From contig VGDY01000015.1 in assembly GCA_016869555.1 (NCBI GenBank), positions 1-39,114 on the forward strand: a DNA stretch of 39,114 nt, read 5' to 3'. The stretch is from Alphaproteobacteria bacterium (GTDB lineage Bacteria > Pseudomonadota > Alphaproteobacteria > Rhizobiales > Beijerinckiaceae). A model generated the notes under the pieces. That model did no database searches, was not told the origin of the DNA, and saw only the letters and a list, made by a program, of their open reading frames with translations. The translations under genes were made by a program, and so were the position numbers. Shown in pieces: positions 24,566-32,595 of the stretch; position 1 is the stretch's first letter; each line of letters starts with the position of its first letter.

Positions 24566-26944
24566 TCAGAACTCCACGCGCAGCGAACCCATGATGTTTC
24601 GTGGAGTGCCGGCCGTGCCGGCGAAGCGCCCGGGGAAATTTGACGTTCCATAATAGTAGGTTTGACCGAGGAGGTTGTCGGCGTTTACCTGGGCGGTGAC
24701 ATGCGTCGGACCCAAAGCGAACCGATAGGCCGCCATCGCCCTTACGAGAGTGTAGGCAGGTGATAGAAAGGTGTTCGCTGGATCAACCCAAGCATTCCCC
24801 GACCAGGTGAAACCGCCGCCGCAACTCAACCCTCTGAAATCGCCGTCGGCGTCATATTTCAGCCAGAGGCTGCCGATGTTGTCTGGCACGGCGGGAAGAC
24901 GCTTGCCGACGACCGGCGCTTGCGTTCGAACATCGAAAGGATCGCTCGCGGGCAGTGTGGAGCCTTTGGTGACATGCGTGCTCAAGTGCGAATAATTGGC
25001 GATAACGCTCCAATTGTCGTCGAGCTTTCCAGTGACGTCCAACTCCACGCCCAGGCTTTCGGCGTCAAGCAAATCGACGACGTAACCTCTCAACGCTGCA
25101 GGAGCATTGGGCGCATTCTGCGACATATTGTATTTCTTGATATCGAAATAGGCGACCGTCGCCAGTAGGCGCTTGTCGAGGAATTCCGCCTTCGCGCCGC
25201 CCTCCCATTGGATCGCCTGCTGCGAACCGAGCGGCGTGTTCGAGCGCGTTACGCCGTTGTTCACGCCGAATGATTGCGTGTAATTCCCATAGAACGACAG
25301 CCATGGCGTCGGCTGAACCACGAGGCCCACGCGCGGACTGAAGAAATGGTCTTTCACGGAAATGCCAAGGACATTCGCTCGATCGAGAGCATTGTTGATG
25401 ATCGCCGAATTCGATGATTGGGCCGAACTCAGGGCGTACGCATTGTCGTAGCGTCCGCCTATGAGAAAGTGCACCCGATCGTCAAATGCGGAAATCATGT
25501 CTTGGGCGTAAAAGCCCTGCCAATCCTGCTTCCTGATAAATGCTGTGCCGTTAGCGGGGGTCAGAAACCGTGAAAGGCCAAACGGCGTGTATATTGGCGC
25601 GAAAATGTTGATCGATTGCGCCGAGCCGGCCTGATAAAGATTTCCGACTTGTGAGGTGTTGACGTGATCCGTTCCAAACAGCACCACATGCTGAAGCGAG
25701 CCGGTATAGAACTTGCCATTCAAATCGAGAGTTCCGGCGATGCTTCGGAGGGCGATCGGTCCCCAATTGAGCCCCACAATGGATTGGCCGAACGGAAGGT
25801 TTGCCGCGCAAAGCGCATTTGGAGCCGCGAGTAAGAACGGAGCGTTGGTGCATTGCAGGAACATGCTGGACTGGATCGAACGCGTATTGTTGTATGCGAA
25901 TCGATTGGTGACGCTCCAATCTTCATTGAGGTCGTATTTCCAGTCATAGCCGGCGAACCGGCGCATGTCGTGGTCGGGATTATTGACGGTGATGCTCGGA
26001 TCGGCGAGGTAGCGGCTGATTGGAATGGGCGCCGCATTATATCCTATGGCGGGAATATTCGGATTATTGTCTACATAGTAGAGGTCTTGATATTCGGTAT
26101 CGACGTTCAGCTTGAAGTTCTGCGTCGGATGATAGGTGACGGTCGCCGAACCAAACCATCTATCGTTGCTGGCGAAATCGACGAAGGATGGATTGTGGTA
26201 GTATTCGGCGTTTACGCGATAAAGCCAGCTCTTATCCTCGGTCAGAGGACCCGTGGCGTCCAGCGTCGTGCGCGCCACGCCGAACGATCCGCCCTGCTGC
26301 TGCACAGAATAATAGGGCGTCTCTAGCGGTCGCTTGACGATCATGTCGACGAGTCCGCCGGGCTCGATTCGGCCATAGAGCATGGCCGAGGGTCCCTTGA
26401 CGACTTCGATCGACTGCAGATTCGCGGTGCTGGGGCAGCGCTCGTTCGGCACGAGAACGCCATTTCGATAAAGTTGCGCCATAGAAAGCGTGCCTGTCTG
26501 GAAGCCGCGTATCATGAAATTCTGAAAGAGAGTGCAATTCGCCGGCATTGGCGACGTGCTGCTGACATTGGCGACGATTGCCTGATTGAGCGTGGTCGCC
26601 TGCTGATCGTCCATCGTCTGGCGCGTCACGGTTTGAACGCTGATGGGGATTTGGAGGATTGGCTTGTTGAGTTTGACCGAAACCGTCCGGTCGGTCTTGT
26701 AGCCGGTGATTCGGTCGCCGGTCTGCACGGTGAGAACGTCTGTCGACGGAGCGACGGCGGGGCCCGATATTCCGCTCGCGGGCGCGCGGCTCGTGGCCGG
26801 TCCAGGCGCGGTCCGACGCGATGCGCCGCCGATGTCGATCGTTGGAAGAGCTTGCTGCGCGAAGCTCGAAGCGGATGACGAGAGGGCTGCGATGAAGGCG
26901 CAGGCAGAGACGCCGCGCCGAAGCGTGCTGTGAGAGGATTTCAT
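24566..26944 (-). CDS. TonB-dependent siderophore-type receptor
   Basis: A 792-residue outer-membrane receptor. A signal peptide (to about SSFAQQ) and a proline/alanine linker precede the plug domain (about 75-190), which includes PISVQTVTRQTMDDQQATTL, NFMIRGFQT and IEVVKGPSAMLYGRIEPGG. A 22-strand barrel follows, ending in the aromatic-terminated NIMGSLRVEF. The plug pattern is that of the FhuA/FpvA siderophore family, so a ferric siderophore or related metallophore is the likely ligand; copper-chelating peptides cannot be excluded. No FecR-type signalling N-domain is obvious. It lies behind a Cys-rich DUF2946-like gene on the same strand, and next to a divergent two-component system that may control it. 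Confidence 0.93.
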   Translation of the reverse strand: MKSSHSTLRRGVSACAFIAALSSSASSFAQQALPTIDIGGASRRTAPGPATSRAPASGISGPAVAPSTDVLTVQTGDRITGYKTDRTVSVKLNKPILQIPISVQTVTRQTMDDQQATTLNQAIVANVSSTSPMPANCTLFQNFMIRGFQTGTLSMAQLYRNGVLVPNERCPSTANLQSIEVVKGPSAMLYGRIEPGGLVDMIVKRPLETPYYSVQQQGGSFGVARTTLDATGPLTEDKSWLYRVNAEYYHNPSFVDFASNDRWFGSATVTYHPTQNFKLNVDTEYQDLYYVDNNPNIPAIGYNAAPIPISRYLADPSITVNNPDHDMRRFAGYDWKYDLNEDWSVTNRFAYNNTRSIQSSMFLQCTNAPFLLAAPNALCAANLPFGQSIVGLNWGPIALRSIAGTLDLNGKFYTGSLQHVVLFGTDHVNTSQVGNLYQAGSAQSINIFAPIYTPFGLSRFLTPANGTAFIRKQDWQGFYAQDMISAFDDRVHFLIGGRYDNAYALSSAQSSNSAIINNALDRANVLGISVKDHFFSPRVGLVVQPTPWLSFYGNYTQSFGVNNGVTRSNTPLGSQQAIQWEGGAKAEFLDKRLLATVAYFDIKKYNMSQNAPNAPAALRGYVVDLLDAESLGVELDVTGKLDDNWSVIANYSHLSTHVTKGSTLPASDPFDVRTQAPVVGKRLPAVPDNIGSLWLKYDADGDFRGLSCGGGFTWSGNAWVDPANTFLSPAYTLVRAMAAYRFALGPTHVTAQVNADNLLGQTYYYGTSNFPGRFAGTAGTPRNIMGSLRVEF

Positions 26945-27021
26945 TTAAGTATCTCCTGGCGCGTCGCATTTGCGCGCGCAAACCAATGGCTCCTTGCAAC
27001 CCTGCGGCTGCGTTCGCTTGG

Positions 27022-27399
27022 TCAGGAGAAAGGCGGCGGTCCACGCGACGAGGCGGCGCCGGTCTCGGCCAACCGCCCCATGGAAACACCGCCGTCGGCG
27101 CGGGCGACGGCCGTAATCGTGGCCTTGGGCGCTTGAAATTCCGCGCGCGCCAAAAGAAAGGCGCCCTGAAAGGCCAGCTTGTCGGAGCTACCGATCGGAC
27201 ACAGCATGCAGCAGACGGCGCGCGGGCGCCGATGCGCCGGCTGTCCGCGGCTATCCGCAGCGGGGCCGCAATCAACGGCTGCGAATGCGGTCGCTTCGCC
27301 GTTTCCGGCATCGGCGCGTCCCCTCGTCTGCGAGGCCGCGCCGATCGCGAGACTCTGCAGGAGAATGAGAATTGCGAGAAGTTGACCGATGAACCGCAA
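27022..27399 (-). CDS. Cys-rich DUF2946-like exported/membrane protein
   Basis: A 125-residue protein. It has an N-terminal hydrophobic signal segment (IGQLLAILILLQSLAIGAAS), a central AVCCMLCPIGSSD motif with three clustered cysteines, and a proline-rich tail ending SRGPPPFS. These are features of DUF2946-type proteins often found beside TonB-dependent receptors or copper genes. The frame opens at a TTG at 27441. I prefer the TTG at 27399, which has GAGGA upstream and starts directly before the hydrophobic segment. It lies 77 bases upstream of the receptor gene on the same strand, so co-transcription is likely. The cysteine cluster suggests metal binding, but the family's function is not established. 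Confidence 0.6.
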   Translation of the reverse strand: MRFIGQLLAILILLQSLAIGAASQTRGRADAGNGEATAFAAVDCGPAADSRGQPAHRRPRAVCCMLCPIGSSDKLAFQGAFLLARAEFQAPKATITAVARADGGVSMGRLAETGAASSRGPPPFS

Positions 27400-27432
27400 G
27401 GTTTTGTCCTCGACGCCGCAGTGAGGATTTCT

Positions 27433-27465
27433 GCTTAACAATCAAGCGTAACGACAGCGTAACGA
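27433..27465. promoter_or_regulatory. Direct-repeat operator between receptor locus and two-component system
   Basis: GCGTAACGA occurs twice (27446-27454, 27457-27465), identical and exactly 11 bases apart. OmpR/PhoB-type dimers bind direct repeats with this period. A related GCTTAACAA (27433-27441) sits 13 bases before the first copy. The site lies between the divergent DUF2946-like and response-regulator genes, so it could control both directions. Confidence 0.55.
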
Positions 27466-27608
27466 GCTCATTTGTAGGGAAGCAAACGAGCAAAGTATCA
27501 AGAAGGTGTTGCAAACGGACAACACCGGCGTGAATGTCGATGCGATCACTTGCGCGCGGCGTTGCGGGCGTTCGCCCGCCGTCGCGGCGCGATGCGGATA
27601 CAGGCAAG

Positions 27609-28286
27609 ATGCGGATATTGATCGTCGAGGACCAGCCAGAGATGGCCTCTCTCGTGGCGGAGCGACTCACTCGATCGGGCTATGTCGCGGACAATGTCGG
27701 CACGCTTGAAGACGCCGTCGAGGCGCTCAAGCAGTACGACTACCCGGTAATACTGCTGGACCGCAGGCTTCCGGACGGCGACGGCGTTTCCATTCTGCAA
27801 ATGGTGCGCTCGACGAAGCCAAGCACGCGGGTGCTCGTGGTAACCGCGCTTCGATCGATCGACCAAAGGATCGGCGGTCTCGACGCCGGCGCCGACGATT
27901 ATTTGACCAAGCCCTTCGACGCCGACGAACTTATCGCGCGGATAAGAGCCGTATTGCGACGGTCGAACGCAGCGCTCGTTCCGCCCGTTTCACTCGGCGA
28001 GTTGTCTTTCGATCTCAACCAGCGCGAGGCCTTCGTTCGCGGAAAGCCCTTCGTCATTTCCAAGCGCGAGTTGCTGCTTCTTGAGGCGCTCATGCGGCGC
28101 GCCGGCCGCACGGTCAGACACAGCACGCTGATTTCGGACATCTATGGGTTTAACGACGCCGTTCAGGTCGATGCGCTGAAAATGTCGATTTCGCGTTTGC
28201 GTCAACATCTGAAGGACTGTCGCGCCGGGGTCGAAATTCACACGCTGCGGGGCGTCGGCTACCTGATCGAGAGATCGCGGGCGTGA
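27609..28286 (+). CDS. OmpR-family response regulator
   Basis: A 225-residue regulator. The receiver domain (1-115) has the acidic pocket E7/D8, the phospho-acceptor D51 in ILLDRRLPDGDG, the conserved threonine in VVTALR and K101 in YLTKPF. The C-terminal winged helix (about 125-222) shows KRELLLLEALMRRAGRTV, VDALKMSISRLRQ and the wing HTLRGVGYLIE. The start is the ATG at 27609 in front of RILIVEDQPEMA; the longer frame to 27534 is not family-like. It overlaps the sensor kinase gene by GTGA. A direct repeat about 150 bases upstream is a candidate binding site. Confidence 0.94.
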   Translation: MRILIVEDQPEMASLVAERLTRSGYVADNVGTLEDAVEALKQYDYPVILLDRRLPDGDGVSILQMVRSTKPSTRVLVVTALRSIDQRIGGLDAGADDYLTKPFDADELIARIRAVLRRSNAALVPPVSLGELSFDLNQREAFVRGKPFVISKRELLLLEALMRRAGRTVRHSTLISDIYGFNDAVQVDALKMSISRLRQHLKDCRAGVEIHTLRGVGYLIERSRA

Positions 28287-29662
28287 AGTTGCTTCGATCG
28301 CTGTCATCCCGATTGGTGGTCTATTGGGTCGTCTTTTCGATGCTGGCGTTTTTCACGGTTCCCGCGACCGTGCTGCTGCCTCTCGCTTCGCTTGGCATTG
28401 AAGACGTCGGCTATGTTCGCCTCGAAGGCCACACGGTGAAACGCGCGCGCAATATTCTCATGCACGCCCTGCGTCAGAGACCCGACGGCGCGCTCTATGT
28501 CGAGATGACGGACGAGCTGCGCGCCTACAAGGCGCGCAATCCGGACTTTCGCTATGCTGCGTTCGATCCGGCGACAGGCGCGGTCTTCGAGGGGTCGTCG
28601 CGATATCTCGTCGATTATTTCAGCGGAGAATTGTCTCGCCTCGAAATGCTCGGCGCGAGCTTTCATATCCTGGATGATTCCAATTCGAACTCCCGCGGCT
28701 CGATGCGTATGGTTCAAACGCCGCTGGGTCGATTCGGCACCGTTGTCTACGGCGCGCAGTTTCATTGGGACGATCTTCTCTACTGGCTGTACTACTATCC
28801 CACGACCGCAAACATTGTCGCCTATCTCCCGCTTTGCGCGACGCTTTCGCTCGTCGCCCTGCTCGTCGTGCGCAAGAACTTGCAGCCTCTTCGCTCGAGC
28901 GCGGCGAAGGTGGCGGAGATCGACTTGAATTCGCTTGACCAGCGCGTGCCGACCGAAGGGCTGCCCTCCGAAGTCGTTCCTTTCATCGACGCGGTGAACA
29001 CCGCCTTCGGCCGCGTCGATGACGGCGTCGCGCGCCAGCGCCGGTTCATCGCCAATTCGGCCCATGAGCTGCGCACGCCGATCGCCATTCTAAGAACGCG
29101 CGTGGACAAGCTCGATGAAGCTTCGATCAAGCAGGAAATAAAGCGGGACGTTCAGCGCATTCAAACGGTGCTCGAACAGCTGCTGGTGTTGGCCCAGGTT
29201 GAGGAGCAGGGCGCGACCGCGCCGATGCCGGAACTGGACCTCGCCGAGGCCGCGCTTGCGGTGATCGCCGATTATGCCCCAATCGCGCTCGGCAACGGCC
29301 GGCGCATCGCATTCGACGCGCCTTCTCATCCCGTCATGGCGAAAGGCTATCAGTGGGCCGTCGAAAGCGTCGTCACTAATCTCATCGAAAACGCTGCGCG
29401 CGCCGAGCCTGCGGGCGGCATGGTGCTCGTGCGCGTCGCGCCCGACGCCACGGTGGCGGTGGTCGATCATGGAGAGGGCGTGGCGCCGGCCCACCGCGAC
29501 ATGATTTTCGAGCCGTTCTGGCGAAAGAGCGAGACGACGCCGGGCACCGGACTGGGCCTCGCAATCGCGAAAGAACTCATCGAAAGACTGGCCGGGCGAA
29601 TCTGGGTCGAAGAGACTCCGGGCGGCGGCGCTACCTTCAAGATATCCTTGATGAAATCATAG
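28283..29662 (+). CDS. Sensor histidine kinase
   Basis: A 459-residue inner-membrane sensor. TM1 is about residues 12-34, a roughly 145-residue periplasmic sensing region follows, and TM2 is about 178-198. Then come a HAMP-like linker, the HisKA H-box with H261 in FIANSAHELRTPIAIL, and the HATPase with the N-box VVTNLIENAARAEP, G1 VVDHGEGVAP, F-box and G2 GTGLGLAIAKELIE. It starts at a GTG overlapping the response regulator stop. The periplasmic domain has no motif I recognise. Its signal may be metal- or siderophore-related, given the divergent receptor locus. No gene follows on this transcript for about 160 bases. Confidence 0.93.
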   Translation: MKLLRSLSSRLVVYWVVFSMLAFFTVPATVLLPLASLGIEDVGYVRLEGHTVKRARNILMHALRQRPDGALYVEMTDELRAYKARNPDFRYAAFDPATGAVFEGSSRYLVDYFSGELSRLEMLGASFHILDDSNSNSRGSMRMVQTPLGRFGTVVYGAQFHWDDLLYWLYYYPTTANIVAYLPLCATLSLVALLVVRKNLQPLRSSAAKVAEIDLNSLDQRVPTEGLPSEVVPFIDAVNTAFGRVDDGVARQRRFIANSAHELRTPIAILRTRVDKLDEASIKQEIKRDVQRIQTVLEQLLVLAQVEEQGATAPMPELDLAEAALAVIADYAPIALGNGRRIAFDAPSHPVMAKGYQWAVESVVTNLIENAARAEPAGGMVLVRVAPDATVAVVDHGEGVAPAHRDMIFEPFWRKSETTPGTGLGLAIAKELIERLAGRIWVEETPGGGATFKISLMKS

Positions 29663-29824
29663 AGCGCCGCACGCCGGACGGATCACGGCGCGCGACTCGC
29701 GCGACGCGCGCCTTGACGCGCGACCTTGCCACCCGATGAAAGTCAGGTTTATCTTCGAGCGGGGGAATTTTGCGCGTTTTCGAACGGACGCGTGACGCGC
29801 GCGGTGATGCGCAGGGGGGCTGGA

Positions 29825-31690
29825 ATGACGACTCCAATCGAGCGCATTGTTATTCGCCATCTATCGGGCTCCAAGGCCAATCAGATTGAACAGCTGCCAG
29901 TCGGCGATGTGCGCGAATTCGCCATCGGCCGCGATCCGACGTCGAAGATCGCCTTCGATCCGGTCGGCGATAGCGTCGTCAGCCGCAAACATGCGGTGAT
30001 CCGCATCGAAGGCGAAGGCGATAGGCTCTCCTTCAAACTTTCCGACTCCGGCAGCAGCAACGGCACCTTTCTCAATGGCGAGCGGGTGACCGGCGAAGTC
30101 GAGCTGCTTCCCGAAGACACGATCGAACTCGGCGGCGCCAGGGGGCCGAAATTCACCTTCGACGTGCAGCCGCGGCCCGCCAGTTTCGCCGCGCGGACGC
30201 AGGTGATCGGGCTCAGCGACACGGCGGCGACCCGCGTCATCAAGACGGCGGAAATCGCCGCGTCAACGGCCGTGAACGCGGCGGCGACCGGCGCAGCCCC
30301 CGCCGAGGGAGCGAGCGGCGATTCGGCTGCTCAAAAGAAGTTCGGAGTCGGTCAGGAGACGGTGCAGCGGCTGATCGGCGAGGAACGCCGCGCCTCGCGC
30401 GGCGCCTTGACGGCGACGGCGGCGGGGATCGGCGCCGTTCTCGTGCTCGGCGGCGCAATCCTCCTGTGGCAGCAATGGAAGGGCGAGGAGCGCGTCGGCG
30501 GCCGGATTTCCGATATCGAGAAAGGTCAGGAAGAAGCGTCCGCCGGGGTCGAAGGCAAGGTGAAATCGATCACCGGCATGACGCCGCAGGAAATCTACGA
30601 CAAATACAAGGACGCGACGGCCAAGATTTATCTTCATTGGCGTCTTTATGACAAGACGACCGGAAAGCCGGTTTATCACCAGACCTTCAGCATCAAACTC
30701 AACAAGAATGAAAGCGTGGTCCTGCCGGCCTATGTCCGGCTCGGACCCAACACGGTCGTGCGATGGCTGACGCTCGACGACGACTACCGGTCGAATCTTC
30801 CAATCGACGGCGCCGGTTCCGGAAGCGGCTTCGTCGTCGGGGAGCAGGGCTACCTCCTCACCAACAAACATGTCGCCGCGGGGTGGGAAATACCCTTCGC
30901 CGCGCCGAAACGGCGCGGCGTGGTGTTCGAATACAAGGGCGGCCCCGACTGGAAGCGGACCAAGGGATACAAGGGCCCCGATCTGCAGAAATTCGAGGTG
31001 ATCGATCTCGACGACAGCGCCTATTCGGATATCGACGACTGGGTGCCGGAGTCCGGCGGCCTGATTTTCCCGTCGAAGCCGGCGATCGCGGTGCCGATTG
31101 GCGGCGGCAACATTCCCGACCCCACCAAGGCGGACAAGCGCACATTCGAAGGACGCAACGACACGCTCGAAACGCGCTTTCCGGGCAGCCGCCTGAACAT
31201 CAACGCCAGTCTGGTCCGCGCGTCGTCGGATTCGGACGCCGCCCTCATCAAGATCGATTCGCCTCAGACGCTCAGCACGGTTGAGCTCGCCAACAACGAC
31301 AACGTCACGGTTGGCGAAAAGGTGGTGGTTCTCGGCTATCCGGCGGTGTCGGTGTCGACGTTTCAGCAACTGTCGACGCAGGAAGGGGGCGGGCCGGTCA
31401 GACGCCGTCTCGAAGAGATACCGGAAGCCACGATTACCGACGGCATCGTTTCGAAGCTCTCGCCCGGCGTCAAACAGAGGGAGGGCGTGACGACCTACGG
31501 CTCCACGGGAGACGTCATACAGTTGAGCATTACCGCGACCGGCGCCGGCAACAGCGGCGGCCCGGTGTTTGACTCGTCCGGCAATGTGATCGGGCTGTTC
31601 ACTTACAGCAAGAGCCGCGGCAATGAGCGGGTGACGCTCGCGGTTCCGATCAAATACGGCCGAGATCTGTTGCGTCCGCAGCGCGAGTGA
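29825..31690 (+). CDS. FHA-domain, membrane-anchored trypsin-like serine protease
   Basis: A 621-residue fusion. An N-terminal FHA phosphothreonine-binding domain (about 5-115) has the key residues in FAIGRDPTS, SRKHAVIR and SSNGTFLNG. A linker, one transmembrane helix (about 196-216) and a short coiled region precede a trypsin-like domain with a complete triad: H349 (LLTNKHVAAG), D471 (SDSDAALIKI) and S577 (TGAGNSGGPVF). Insertions separate the triad residues. Expected topology is FHA in the cytoplasm and protease in the periplasm. AGGGGGG precedes the ATG at 29825. It is the first gene of an operon with PP2C phosphatase and Ser/Thr kinase genes, which would set the phosphorylation that FHA reads. 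The FHA-protease fusion is unusual. Confidence 0.88.
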   Translation: MTTPIERIVIRHLSGSKANQIEQLPVGDVREFAIGRDPTSKIAFDPVGDSVVSRKHAVIRIEGEGDRLSFKLSDSGSSNGTFLNGERVTGEVELLPEDTIELGGARGPKFTFDVQPRPASFAARTQVIGLSDTAATRVIKTAEIAASTAVNAAATGAAPAEGASGDSAAQKKFGVGQETVQRLIGEERRASRGALTATAAGIGAVLVLGGAILLWQQWKGEERVGGRISDIEKGQEEASAGVEGKVKSITGMTPQEIYDKYKDATAKIYLHWRLYDKTTGKPVYHQTFSIKLNKNESVVLPAYVRLGPNTVVRWLTLDDDYRSNLPIDGAGSGSGFVVGEQGYLLTNKHVAAGWEIPFAAPKRRGVVFEYKGGPDWKRTKGYKGPDLQKFEVIDLDDSAYSDIDDWVPESGGLIFPSKPAIAVPIGGGNIPDPTKADKRTFEGRNDTLETRFPGSRLNINASLVRASSDSDAALIKIDSPQTLSTVELANNDNVTVGEKVVVLGYPAVSVSTFQQLSTQEGGGPVRRRLEEIPEATITDGIVSKLSPGVKQREGVTTYGSTGDVIQLSITATGAGNSGGPVFDSSGNVIGLFTYSKSRGNERVTLAVPIKYGRDLLRPQRE

Positions 31691-31707
31691 ACCAGGGGAC
31701 GCCAGCG

Positions 31708-32592
31708 ATGACGGCGGCAGGGCAGGCGAACGGCGCTTCGTTGCGCGTGGCGGGCGCGATGCGCACCGATGTAGGTCGCGTGCGCTCGCTCAACGAGGAC
31801 ACCGTCGTCTTCGTCGCTCCAGCCGAACATGACCCGGAAGCCAGACGCGGCATGCTCGCCCTGGTCGCCGACGGGATGGGCGGCCACGCGGCCGGCGAAG
31901 TGGCGAGCGCACTGGCGGCGGAGGTCGTTCGGCGTGTCTATTTCTCTCTCGACAAGTCGCCGCTCGAAGCATTGCGGGCCGCGTTCGACGCCGCCAATCG
32001 GGCGATCCTTGACTACGCCGCCAAACATCCCGATTGCGCCGGCATGGGAACGACCTGCACCGCGATCGCCGTCCGCGACGGATGTCTGTGGCTCGCCCAT
32101 GTCGGCGACAGCCGCGCCTATATTCTGCGCGACGGCGAACTGACCCAACTCTCGGAAGACCAGACGCTGCACGCGCAGCTCGTGCGCGACGGCGTGTTGA
32201 CCGCCGAGGAGGCCGAAAGGAGCCCGGGCGGCAATGTCATCCTGCAGGCGCTCGGAACGCGGCAGGAGATCGCCCCGGCCCTGTCATCCGAAGGACTGCG
32301 CTTGCGAGTGGGCGACCGTTTCATTCTCTGTTCCGACGGTTTGTCCAATCTTGCGAGCAATGACGAAATCGCCGACATCGTTTCGCGCCATACACCCAGC
32401 GAGGCCTGCGGCGCCTTGATCGCCGCCGCGCTCGCGGCTGGCGGTTACGACAATATTTCGGTCGGCGTGTTCGCCATTGAGCGCGCCGCGCCGAAACACT
32501 CCAGCGGCCAGGCGGCGACGCAGCGGATCACGATCGCCGATCCGCCGACAGGCGCGCCGACGGTGAAGATCGAAGCCATCGCAGAGGGTTGA
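31708..32592 (+). CDS. PP2C-family protein serine/threonine phosphatase
   Basis: A 294-residue soluble phosphatase with all PP2C metal motifs: TDVGRVRSLNEDTV with D31, LVADGMGGHAAGE with D55, GMGTTCTAIAV, HVGDSRAYILRDGELTQLSE, LCSDGLSNL and GGYDNISVGV. It should reverse phosphorylation by the neighbouring kinase. A GTG at 31687 overlaps the protease stop, but the ATG at 31708 has AGGGGA eight bases upstream and is preferred. Only 3 bases separate it from the kinase gene. The tail past residue 255 is low in conserved features. Confidence 0.94.
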   Translation: MTAAGQANGASLRVAGAMRTDVGRVRSLNEDTVVFVAPAEHDPEARRGMLALVADGMGGHAAGEVASALAAEVVRRVYFSLDKSPLEALRAAFDAANRAILDYAAKHPDCAGMGTTCTAIAVRDGCLWLAHVGDSRAYILRDGELTQLSEDQTLHAQLVRDGVLTAEEAERSPGGNVILQALGTRQEIAPALSSEGLRLRVGDRFILCSDGLSNLASNDEIADIVSRHTPSEACGALIAAALAAGGYDNISVGVFAIERAAPKHSSGQAATQRITIADPPTGAPTVKIEAIAEG

Positions 32593-32595
32593 ACC

